Assembly: GCA_031553775.1 (NCBI GenBank)
Contig: JAVBLA010000013.1
Coordinates: 36,831-100,830 of the forward strand
Length of the DNA: 64,000 bases
Source: JAISFI01 sp031553775
GTDB taxonomy: Bacteria > Bacteroidota > Bacteroidia > Bacteroidales > Azobacteroidaceae
Direction: 5' to 3'
The notes beneath the pieces are model-generated. The model was not told where the DNA came from. It made no database searches and was given only the letters and a program-made list of their open reading frames with translations. The position numbers and the translations under genes were made by a program. Shown piece after piece: positions 1-8,016 of this stretch. How positions within the stretch are numbered: position 1 is the stretch's first letter; each line of letters starts with the position of its first letter.

Positions 1-658
1 ATGCTTCCGCAGAAGGCATACTCTTCATATTCGCATCGAAAGAATGCCAGCGGCGCGGATTATTCATATGGGCAGTGATAGCAGTAACATCTTTGATAAT
101 CCCGGCTTCTTTCCATGCTTTGAACTGGAAGTAATTCGCTTCAGAGTGCCCCTGGTTACCCATCTGTGTAACAACATCATATTTTTTAGCGGCACGCATC
201 ATCAATTCTACTTCATTGAATGTATGCGCCATCGGTTTTTCAACATATACATGTTTACCGAGCGACATGGCCAGCATGCTTGCCGGGAAGTGACTATGAT
301 CCGGTGTAGCTATACATACCGCATCGATTTCTTTTCCCATCCGGTCGAACATTTTGCGAAAATCCTGAAAACACGGAGCCTGGGGAAATTTTCCTTTGAT
401 CTCTAAGGTTTGCGGAGCGCCCATATCCACATCACAGAGCGCCACGATATTACAATAGCCGGTTTTGTAAAGTTCTTTGATAATATCAGCTGCCCTGTTT
501 CCAATTCCGATACAGGCAAGATTTACCTTTTCACTGGCTTCTATTTTACGGGGTTTCGCTTTTTTTGAAGAAACCCCCGCTTGCAGATCCAGCCCGCTGA
601 AAAATATGCCGGAAGCTGCCAATAAAGATGTGTTTTTAAGAAAATTACGTCTATCCAT
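1..658 (-). CDS. Gfo/Idh/MocA family oxidoreductase, partial
   Basis: This is the N-terminal 219 codons of a gene that runs off the left edge. The ATG lies at 658 and gives a protein starting MDRRNFLKNTS, a twin-arginine (Tat) signal, so the enzyme is probably exported folded to the periplasm. After the signal comes a Rossmann-type nucleotide-binding stretch (VNLACIGIGNRAADI), then the family's EKP motif (HVYVEKPMAHT) and a GNQGHSEANY segment. This set is typical of Bacteroidota Tat-exported Gfo/Idh/MocA proteins that act on sugars or related compounds with bound NAD(P). The substrate cannot be told from this part. No partner gene is visible within the window. Confidence 0.9.
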   Translation of the reverse strand, partial: MDRRNFLKNTSLLAASGIFFSGLDLQAGVSSKKAKPRKIEASEKVNLACIGIGNRAADIIKELYKTGYCNIVALCDVDMGAPQTLEIKGKFPQAPCFQDFRKMFDRMGKEIDAVCIATPDHSHFPASMLAMSLGKHVYVEKPMAHTFNEVELMMRAAKKYDVVTQMGNQGHSEANYFQFKAWKEAGIIKDVTAITAHMNNPRRWHSFDANMKSMPSAEA

Positions 659-863
659 ACATTAGATTTATCAACAATTAATACTATTCAGCAACAAGGA
701 AGAACACCTGTATGCAGTAACATTAACATTGAAACCTGCATACAATCGTTTTTCAAATCAGTACTATCCGCAAAGATAATCATAATTCATTACGAACATA
801 ACAAATAAAAGCCCAGCAAAAAAATATTAACAAAAAAACCTAACCACAAATTCTTAACTAAAT

Positions 864-2039
864 TCACAGTTCCCAATCGTTCAACTCCGCCACCGCCAAC
901 TGATAATCGCACTCCGTTTGTAAAAGATAATCGGTTGTTTCGTAATACATTTCCATACCTACCAGGTAATCTACTAAGGAGACTTCTCCTGCATCCAGGG
1001 CTTTTTTCAACAAAACGATATTATCCACAGCACGGATATTTTCCCTGTATTCTTCGAGCAGGCGATCCAGCCGGATCGCTTTATCATACAAAGACATTTT
1101 TTTATCATGCACCCGTTTTTGCATATCGTATGCGGCTGCTTCCGAAGCAACAGCCTGTGCTTTAATCTGTTTCACCGTATTTTTATTCTCCCATAAGGGA
1201 ATGGAAACTCCTACCGTTATTCCCTGAAATTTTTCAGTTAACACCTTTTCGCTCATATACCCAACCGATAATTTAGGAAGATTAAGTGAACGCTGCAACT
1301 TTTCATTTTGCCGGTGTATCTCGGTTTCTTTTTCCATATATTCCAACAACGTATAGTTGGCTCCGGCATATTCATACCAATCCTCAAAATCTGAGGGCAA
1401 CAATACCGATGCATAAACGGTATCCGGAAGATACACGGGGCGTTCACCGTTCATGCGCCGCAAGTCGGCCGATAATAAGTGCCGTTCCGTATCATTCAGT
1501 TCGATCTCTTTACGAATATTCAACAGATTGAGTTTTGCCTTGTTATTTTCGAGAATATTGATCTCCCCCTTCTCAAATTTAAGTTGATAGGCATGTGCAA
1601 TTTCTTCTGCATACCGGAGCCGTTTCCGGTATTCTGCTGCCAGGGCATTCCTGGATATCATCCGGATACAGGTCTGCTTGGCTTCCAGCAACAAAGATAT
1701 CCGTTCAGATTTGTATTTCAGGTCAACCTGGATGTTCCTGCTATCCGTTACTTTTTTCTTGTGATAATAAGCAGTCGGAAAGTCAAAGCGTTGAGATGCA
1801 CTGAAATCCGTACGGTTACCCATTTCCGGTTGATTTCCCCACAAATAATGGTACTCCACTTCCGGATTATCCGGAAGAATTCCTGTTTTATTAGCAATTT
1901 TATCCGCGTTAGCTTGCTCTCGCCATGCAGAGAGCAATGTATTGTTTTCTTCGATCTCCCTTAAAATGCTTTCTACGGATTGGGCATTCAGAGAAGAAAA
2001 TACAATATTACAAGTGATGAAAAATAAAGCTCGCTTCAT
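864..2039 (-). CDS. TolC-family outer membrane efflux protein (metal RND system)
   Basis: Encodes 391 residues, the outer-membrane channel of the tripartite pump whose inner-membrane and adaptor genes lie just upstream in the transcript. A Sec signal peptide (MKRALFFITCNIVFSSLNAQS) is followed by two long helical, coiled-coil-like halves rich in Lys, Glu and Leu, the layout of OEP/TolC proteins. It is somewhat shorter than the usual 410-460 residues but shows no break. It is the last gene of the operon, 69 bp after the RND gene, and the gap holds a short AATTGAAAATTGA-type simple repeat. Assignment to metal efflux rests on the neighbours, not on this sequence alone. Confidence 0.88.
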   Translation of the reverse strand: MKRALFFITCNIVFSSLNAQSVESILREIEENNTLLSAWREQANADKIANKTGILPDNPEVEYHYLWGNQPEMGNRTDFSASQRFDFPTAYYHKKKVTDSRNIQVDLKYKSERISLLLEAKQTCIRMISRNALAAEYRKRLRYAEEIAHAYQLKFEKGEINILENNKAKLNLLNIRKEIELNDTERHLLSADLRRMNGERPVYLPDTVYASVLLPSDFEDWYEYAGANYTLLEYMEKETEIHRQNEKLQRSLNLPKLSVGYMSEKVLTEKFQGITVGVSIPLWENKNTVKQIKAQAVASEAAAYDMQKRVHDKKMSLYDKAIRLDRLLEEYRENIRAVDNIVLLKKALDAGEVSLVDYLVGMEMYYETTDYLLQTECDYQLAVAELNDWEL

Positions 2040-2108
2040 ATAAGGAGAATTGAAAATTGAGAATCGTTAGATCGGCCTTAGCCAATTGAAAATGACATGT
2101 TTTTATAG

Positions 2109-5100
2109 TTATTTGCGATTCATTAGCTGGTAAATCATCGGTACGATGTAAATATTCAGTAATGTCGACGTCAGTAAACCTCCCAGGATTACCACTGCCA
2201 TCGGACTCTGGATCTCGTTCCCGGGTTTATCTCCATTGAAAACCAAAGGAAGCAGTGCCAGGCCGGCGGTTAATGCAGTCATCAGGATCGCATTCAAGCG
2301 GTCGGTGGAACCTTGCACGATTCTTTCCTGCAAACCCACTCCTCTTTCCCTCATATGCTGATAGTTGGAAACCAGCAGGATACCATTCCTGGTAGCAATA
2401 CCGAACAGGGTAATAAATCCGATGATCGCCGGAATACTGACTACTCCTGACGAAAAAAACACGGCAAAAACGCCTCCGATCAGGGCTAGCGGCAAATTCA
2501 CCAGAATAATAGCAGCCAGTTTAAGTAAACGGAACTCCTGGTACAGTAACAAAAAAATAATACCGATGGCCAGCAGGGAAGCCAACAAAAGGGTGCGGGA
2601 AGCATTCCGGGCACTCTCAAACTGTCCTCCGTATTCAACACGATAACCTTCGGGCAAAGAAATCTTAGCCGCAATTGTTTTCTGTATATCGGAAACAGCA
2701 CTACTCAAATCTCGCCCGGCAACATTAACAGACACAACAATCTTACGCTGTACATTTTCCCTGCTTACGGTATTGGGTCCTGTAACAGAAACGATTTCCG
2801 CAACCTCTTCCAGAGGAATTTTCCCACCGGTACCCGTGTCGATCAAAGCAGATTTGATACCGTTCATATGCTGTGTATACTCATCATTGAACTTCAATAT
2901 CAAATCAAAACTACGTTGTCCTTCAAAAATCTCCGACTGTTTTTCTCCGGTAAACGCCAAAGAAACAAAACGGTTGAAATCTTCCATACTGATACCATGC
3001 CGGGCCAGCATGGCACGATCGGCTTTGATCTGTAGCTGCGGGACCTCTGTCTGCTGTTCAACACTGACATCGACCAATCCGGGGATATCGGAAATGGACT
3101 GCTGTATCTTATTTCCTAAGGAAAATAGCTTATTCAGGTCATTTCCAAAAAGTTTAATTGCGATATTCGCCCGTGTTCCCGACAACATGTGATCGATGCG
3201 GTGCCCCAGCGGTTGCCCTACTGTAGTAGCCACACCCGGGATAGAAGCTAATTTTGCCCGGACATCGGCCATAAATTTTTCCTGAGAGCGTTTATCCAGC
3301 AAAAAACTAACATCTATTTCTGCTCCGTTGGTCGACTGAGAATGTTCATCCAATTCTCCCCTACCCGTACGGCGTGTAGTTGTTTTCACCTCCGGGATCG
3401 ATAACAGCTCTTTTTCCATCAGATTACCCAACCGGTCGCTTTCATCGAGAGATACGCCAGGTTTGCAAACAGCGGAAATTGTTAATGCCCCTTCATTGAA
3501 TTCGGGTAAAAAACTACGTCCCATACTTAGAAAAACTATAACAGAAAGCACAAAAAGACCAACAGAAGCAAGTAATACAGGTTTTTTGTGATTCAATGCC
3601 CAAACTAAAGAATGACGATATGCCGTTGTCAGCTTCCGGGAAAGCCAACTGTCTTTATCGTTCTTTTCCAAGTATTTATCACCGGACAACATCAATTTAC
3701 ATAACAAAGGAGTTAATGTCATTGCGATAATCAGGGACATAAATAGAGATACGATATAGGTAATTCCCAGAGGTTTAAGCATCCTTCCCTCCATTCCGGA
3801 AAGAAAAAACAAAGGAATAAATGCGACAATAATTATGAATGTAGCATTGAGTATAGAGGCCCTGATTTCACGGGATGCATCAAAGACCACCGTAAAAACC
3901 GGCAATCGTTCATCTTTGGGTTTCCTGTAATTCTGCCGGAGACGCTTATAAACATTCTCCACATCAATAATTGCATCATCTACCAGGGAACCGATGGCAA
4001 TACACATTCCTCCCAGGCTCATTGTATTGATATTCATTCCCATAAGTTTGAGAGCAATAATCGTCCCCAGTAAAGAAAGGGGAATGGCAATTATCGAAAT
4101 CAAAGTAGTGCGGAAGCTTCCCAGGAAAAGGAAAAGAATGATAATTACAAAGAAAGCTCCTTCATATAAGGCTTTCGCCACATTATCTACCGATGTTTCA
4201 ATAAAATCAGCCTGGCGAAAAACCCTGGTGTCCATTTTTACATCCGGCGGCAAGGTATGCTGTAGTTCAGACAGGTTCTTTTCGATCTGCCGGGTTACAT
4301 TCAGCGTATTGATATTCGGTTGTTTGGAAATGGATATAATCACGGCTGGTTTGGCATTCTGCGAAGCAGTTCCCATTTTAACGGCACTTCCGACAATTAC
4401 ATCGGATACATCGCTCAACAGCACCGGTTGTCCGTTATTCATCTTCACCAAAGTATTTCCCAATATCTCCGGATCGGAAGTCCGGGCAATTCCCCGTATC
4501 ATATACTCATTACCGTATTCCCGGAGCACACCACCCGAAGAATTATTACTGATGCCCCGGCAGGCATTTTCCATTTCCTGCATACTTACACCGTAAAATT
4601 TCATCCTCTGGGGATTTGCCAGTACCTGGTATTGCTTGTAATCTCCTCCAATGATGGTTACCTGGGATACACCACCGGTTGCCAGTATCACCGGACGAAC
4701 CGTCCATTCTGCGAGGGTGCGCAGTTCCATCAAAGAAGTAGAATCGGCCTGCAATCCTACAAAAAGGATTTCGCCCATTACACTGGATTGAGGCGCCAGC
4801 ACAGGTTGGACTCCTTCGGGCATTGTTCCGGCCAGAGTCACCATCTTCTCGCTCACAATTTGCCGGGCTTTAAAAATATCCGTTCCCCAGTCGAATTCCA
4901 CCCAGACAAAAGAATAACCCTGCATGGAGGCAGAACGGACCCGGCGGACATCTGTAGCGCCGTTGACTGCCGTTTCAACGGGAAAAGTCACCAATCGCTC
5001 CACCTCTTCCGCTGCCATCCCTTCCGCATCGGTCATCACCACCACTGTTGGAGCAGTAAGATCGGGAAAGACATCGATGTCCATCTTATCGGCGGTATAA

Positions 5101-5183
5101 ATCCCTGCTATGATGAGGATCAGGGCTCCCAACAACACAACCAGTTTGTTATTGAGGGAAAATTGTATGATTTTGTTTAACAT
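2109..5183 (-). CDS. CusA/CzcA-family heavy-metal efflux RND permease
   Basis: Encodes 1024 residues, the full length for an HME-type RND proton antiporter in the inner membrane. The first membrane helix is near residues 14-31, two large periplasmic loops follow, and two bundles of helices lie near 340-500 and 865-1020. The proton-relay helix carries the adjacent acidic pair D402-D403 within AIGSLVDDAIIDVEN, the heavy-metal subfamily pattern. The gene sits between its adaptor (17 bp upstream) and a TolC-like gene. The many His-rich small proteins upstream fit Cu/Ag or Zn/Co/Cd efflux, but the exact metal cannot be read from the sequence. Confidence 0.95.
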   Translation of the reverse strand: MLNKIIQFSLNNKLVVLLGALILIIAGIYTADKMDIDVFPDLTAPTVVVMTDAEGMAAEEVERLVTFPVETAVNGATDVRRVRSASMQGYSFVWVEFDWGTDIFKARQIVSEKMVTLAGTMPEGVQPVLAPQSSVMGEILFVGLQADSTSLMELRTLAEWTVRPVILATGGVSQVTIIGGDYKQYQVLANPQRMKFYGVSMQEMENACRGISNNSSGGVLREYGNEYMIRGIARTSDPEILGNTLVKMNNGQPVLLSDVSDVIVGSAVKMGTASQNAKPAVIISISKQPNINTLNVTRQIEKNLSELQHTLPPDVKMDTRVFRQADFIETSVDNVAKALYEGAFFVIIILFLFLGSFRTTLISIIAIPLSLLGTIIALKLMGMNINTMSLGGMCIAIGSLVDDAIIDVENVYKRLRQNYRKPKDERLPVFTVVFDASREIRASILNATFIIIVAFIPLFFLSGMEGRMLKPLGITYIVSLFMSLIIAMTLTPLLCKLMLSGDKYLEKNDKDSWLSRKLTTAYRHSLVWALNHKKPVLLASVGLFVLSVIVFLSMGRSFLPEFNEGALTISAVCKPGVSLDESDRLGNLMEKELLSIPEVKTTTRRTGRGELDEHSQSTNGAEIDVSFLLDKRSQEKFMADVRAKLASIPGVATTVGQPLGHRIDHMLSGTRANIAIKLFGNDLNKLFSLGNKIQQSISDIPGLVDVSVEQQTEVPQLQIKADRAMLARHGISMEDFNRFVSLAFTGEKQSEIFEGQRSFDLILKFNDEYTQHMNGIKSALIDTGTGGKIPLEEVAEIVSVTGPNTVSRENVQRKIVVSVNVAGRDLSSAVSDIQKTIAAKISLPEGYRVEYGGQFESARNASRTLLLASLLAIGIIFLLLYQEFRLLKLAAIILVNLPLALIGGVFAVFFSSGVVSIPAIIGFITLFGIATRNGILLVSNYQHMRERGVGLQERIVQGSTDRLNAILMTALTAGLALLPLVFNGDKPGNEIQSPMAVVILGGLLTSTLLNIYIVPMIYQLMNRK

Positions 5184-5200
5184 ATCTCCGATAAAAAAAT

Positions 5201-6706
5201 TTAATGAACATGACCTGCATGAGGATCCAACGTTCCGGCCGATTGAGCCAGTTTAACAGATACGGCTCCCCGGGTTACCACACGTTCTTCCGGTTGTATA
5301 CCCGAAACTATTTCCGTATAAATTCCATCAGTCACGCCTATTTTCACTTCCCGTTTTTCAAATTGTTCCGGAGTCAACTGCACATAAACGAAAAATACAC
5401 CTTGTTCCTCTGTCAGCGCACTATTGGGCAATGTCAACAGCGTTTTTTCAGCTTTGGTCTGAATGAAAATTTCTACCAGCCCACCGGAAATAAAACCGGC
5501 TTTGTTATCGATCTGGAAAATAACCGGTATCAGGTAATTATCTTCGCTCAGGTTTCTTCCGTAAGAAATAAACTTTCCATTCAGTTCGCTTAGTGAATAA
5601 ACAGTCTGCCGGTCCATGCTGCAAATATTAGCTGAAGAAACAAAAGGTAATAACGGAGCATATTTAGGAGAGACATCGGCTTTCAGCAACAAAGTTTTAT
5701 TCTGGGAAATGCTGACTAACGGCTGACCCGCAGCAGCATATTGCCCGTTAGAAACAAACAACTGCTTTACATATCCGGAAATCGGACTACTTACACGCTG
5801 ACCATTCGTTGAAAAATTCTTCCGTAAGTTTTCGTAGACCACTTTACTGTTTTCATAATTTCCTTTAATCTGAATATATTCTTTATCGGAAATTATTTTT
5901 TCCTGAACTAAACCCTGTGCCCGGTTGTAATCGGCTTCCGCTTTCAGATAATCGTTTTGGGCTTCTACCAGACGAACTCCTACATTGTTATCGTCCATTC
6001 CTGCTCCTGAGACTGTAAACAGGGATTGACCGGCAGAAACGCTTTTTCCTTCCACGATATTATTACCTTCCATCAGTACTATTCCGGATGTCCGGGCAGT
6101 AACAACTGTTTCATCTCCCGACGAAGATTGAATTTTTGCAGTAGTCCTGATCAACTGCCCAAACTCACGGACAACCGGCATGGCAGTAGCAAAATCTATC
6201 TTCCAGGATTGCTCCTTAGTAAATACAATAGCTCCGGGATTTTCTTTTTCCAGTCCTTCCTGGCTATGCTGCGCTTCATGAAAATCTGAATAGACTTTAA
6301 CTTCCTGAGATCGTATTTGTGAAGTGCCGTCTGCAGTTTGCAACTCAAAGGTGAAAAATCCTTCACCAGCCACTTCCGGTTGAATCTCAAACAAATAAAT
6401 CCCCGGAGAAACAGGCTTTTCCTGCGATTGCCGTATTCCTTTACTTCCGACAACCAGACTCAGAGTTACCCGAAGCGGCTCAACCGGTTTAAAATCTTCC
6501 AAACGGGTAAAATGGACCAGTACTTCCGATGGATGGCCTACAGCCAAGGGATCGGTCTCCATCCAGACTTCATAAGAGTCGCTATAAGCAGCTATCTGAA
6601 GTTTTGCATCGTGCGAATGACCGGCATGCGGATCGGCAGGTTCGCGCTTACAGGCGAATAATGCCAGTAAGATTGTGGTACTTATTATGTATTTATAATG
6701 TTTCAT
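5201..6706 (-). CDS. RND efflux periplasmic adaptor lipoprotein
   Basis: Encodes 501 residues. A lipobox (LLALFAC, Cys19) marks it as a lipoprotein. An extra N-terminal beta domain (about residues 45-150) precedes the HlyD/CusB core: a lipoyl half, a coiled-coil hairpin near 245-310, a second lipoyl half and a beta barrel. It would bridge the RND pump and the TolC channel. Both ends carry a similar His motif, PHAGHSH just after the lipid anchor and PHAGHVH at the extreme C-terminus, which could bind metal. It is the second gene of the operon, 35 bp after the small His-rich lipoprotein. Confidence 0.93.
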   Translation of the reverse strand: MKHYKYIISTTILLALFACKREPADPHAGHSHDAKLQIAAYSDSYEVWMETDPLAVGHPSEVLVHFTRLEDFKPVEPLRVTLSLVVGSKGIRQSQEKPVSPGIYLFEIQPEVAGEGFFTFELQTADGTSQIRSQEVKVYSDFHEAQHSQEGLEKENPGAIVFTKEQSWKIDFATAMPVVREFGQLIRTTAKIQSSSGDETVVTARTSGIVLMEGNNIVEGKSVSAGQSLFTVSGAGMDDNNVGVRLVEAQNDYLKAEADYNRAQGLVQEKIISDKEYIQIKGNYENSKVVYENLRKNFSTNGQRVSSPISGYVKQLFVSNGQYAAAGQPLVSISQNKTLLLKADVSPKYAPLLPFVSSANICSMDRQTVYSLSELNGKFISYGRNLSEDNYLIPVIFQIDNKAGFISGGLVEIFIQTKAEKTLLTLPNSALTEEQGVFFVYVQLTPEQFEKREVKIGVTDGIYTEIVSGIQPEERVVTRGAVSVKLAQSAGTLDPHAGHVH

Positions 6707-6741
6707 GGGAGAAACTGAGTTGAAAATTGTTTTGCAATTCT

Positions 6742-6939
6742 TTACGAGTTGATAGAATCAGGTTGAACTTCGAAGCTTTCCTGGGTTGGTTTTTCGTGTT
6801 CATGATTACAGGTAGCTTCATGTTTGTGATTATGATCAGAGGTACAATCGCTTCCGTGTTCGTGGGCACTCTGTGTGTTGTTGGTGCAAGCTGTTGTTAA
6901 CAGACTTGTTATGGCTATTGTGAAAAGGATTTTTTTCAT
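6742..6939 (-). CDS. Small His-rich lipoprotein, putative metal-binding
   Basis: Encodes 65 residues from the ATG at 6939; a longer in-frame start at 7026 exists, but only the internal start gives a clean lipoprotein signal (MKKILFTIAITSLLTTAC, Cys18). The mature part is hydrophilic and packed with His, Cys and acidic residues (HEHGSDC, HNHKHE, CNHEHE). This composition suggests a periplasmic metal buffer or chaperone that loads the efflux pump encoded directly downstream. No family is recognised. It is likely the first gene of the efflux operon. Confidence 0.75.
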   Translation of the reverse strand: MKKILFTIAITSLLTTACTNNTQSAHEHGSDCTSDHNHKHEATCNHEHEKPTQESFEVQPDSINS

Positions 6940-7315
6940 GATTTTATTTTTTATTAAATAATTATGGGATTGTATTCCTTTTTTTGTTGCGCCCAAAAAA
7001 GGAACTAAAAAAAGGCGCTTCGTCAAGACGAACTTGCTCGATCGCTTCGCTCACTCACTTCGGACAGCGTTTTGACAACAGGATTAAGAACCCCCTGCCA
7101 CCTTATTTAAGGGGATTACCGGGCTACGCCCGGGTAGGATTGGCAGGTATTGATAAAATTTTCAGGAAATGAAATGTCAGCAATCGTTCATAATATGATT
7201 ATGCATCCCGTAGGGGCGGGGGTTGCCCGAACACCCCGATATTCCAACGTCCCCACATCAATGATATCAATCGTACTGCAATATTTTTCAAATGGTACGA
7301 ATCCAAAAATGCGCG
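6940..7315. other. Non-coding stretch rich in inverted repeats
   Basis: I see no convincing gene in these 376 bases. The stretch holds a hairpin made of CCTTTTTTT and AAAAAAGG near 6978-7003. A nested structure lies at 7095-7146: an outer stem CTGCCA/TGGCAG encloses two hairpins, CCTTATTTAAGG and CCGGGCTACGCCCGG. A GC-rich segment follows near 7207-7230. This looks like decayed intergenic repeat material. The first hairpin could also act on transcription of the operon to its left. Confidence 0.5.
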
Positions 7316-7795
7316 TCAGGAAAATAAATAACAAGGCGGCCCCCGCAAACCTGAAGCCGAGTCAGGAGAAACAGAATGATAATTATTTAAATAAGGTGCT
7401 TGCCGGAAAAGAGAAAGAAGATCCGGCGGAGTAAATTCAAATGGGATAAAAACAGGGAGCATCAACGTCAGGAAATCACCTGAATAAAGCTTTATTGACT
7501 GTGCAAATGGGACTATCCCCTTTTCCTGATCATTTTCAGTTGTAATCACCAATTGTTCCAACACGCAGGAACAATCTCTTCCCGGTTGATTATCTTCCTG
7601 ATGGTGGGACCAGTCGCAATCGTGCGATATAACATTGTGATGACAACAGTCTGTATGTCCTGCATTGCTATGACAATACTCGAGCAAAGTAAAACAAGGC
7701 ACTCTCCCATGATGATGATGCGGTAAAACAGCATGCATCAGGAGAGAAAACCCGATGGTCAATGCAAAAAATATGACTCCTGTTTTTTTGATCAT
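7316..7795 (-). CDS. DUF6769-type His/Cys-rich small membrane or exported protein
   Basis: Encodes 159 residues from the ATG at 7795; the reading frame stays open back to 7909, but the upstream part is basic and lacks a signal, whereas MIKKTGVIFFALTIGFSLLM gives a proper hydrophobic leader. The first half carries clusters of possible metal ligands (LPHHHHG, CCHH, CDWSHH, CSC). The C-terminal part is a hydrophobic, Pro-rich tail. I match it from memory to the DUF6769 proteins found beside Bacteroidota metal-efflux genes. It lies 376 bp upstream of the efflux operon on the same strand. The function is unknown; metal sensing or buffering is an inference from composition and context. Confidence 0.65.
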   Translation of the reverse strand: MIKKTGVIFFALTIGFSLLMHAVLPHHHHGRVPCFTLLEYCHSNAGHTDCCHHNVISHDCDWSHHQEDNQPGRDCSCVLEQLVITTENDQEKGIVPFAQSIKLYSGDFLTLMLPVFIPFEFTPPDLLSLFRQAPYLNNYHSVSPDSASGLRGPPCYLFS

Positions 7796-8016
7796 GGCTG
7801 CAAAGATAATTATTTTTTTGTGCAATCGGATTGCAAAAGAAAAATACTTCAGTGATTCCGTATTACTCTTATATGCAAACCTTTGCCGGAAAAGTATCGT
7901 ATTTTTCAATGCGGAGCTACATGGGGAATTAATTAAATTTCTGTTTTTTTCTTCGATGTATTATGGATTTTCTGTTTTTTTGCATCTATAAGGAAAAACC
8001 ATTAAAATAATCCGAC

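Noticed and set aside
4320..5180. 286-residue open frame on the plus strand
   Set aside because: It lies antisense to the RND permease gene, whose frame has clear homology. The composition is of a shadow frame (many His, Cys, Arg) with no signal or motif.
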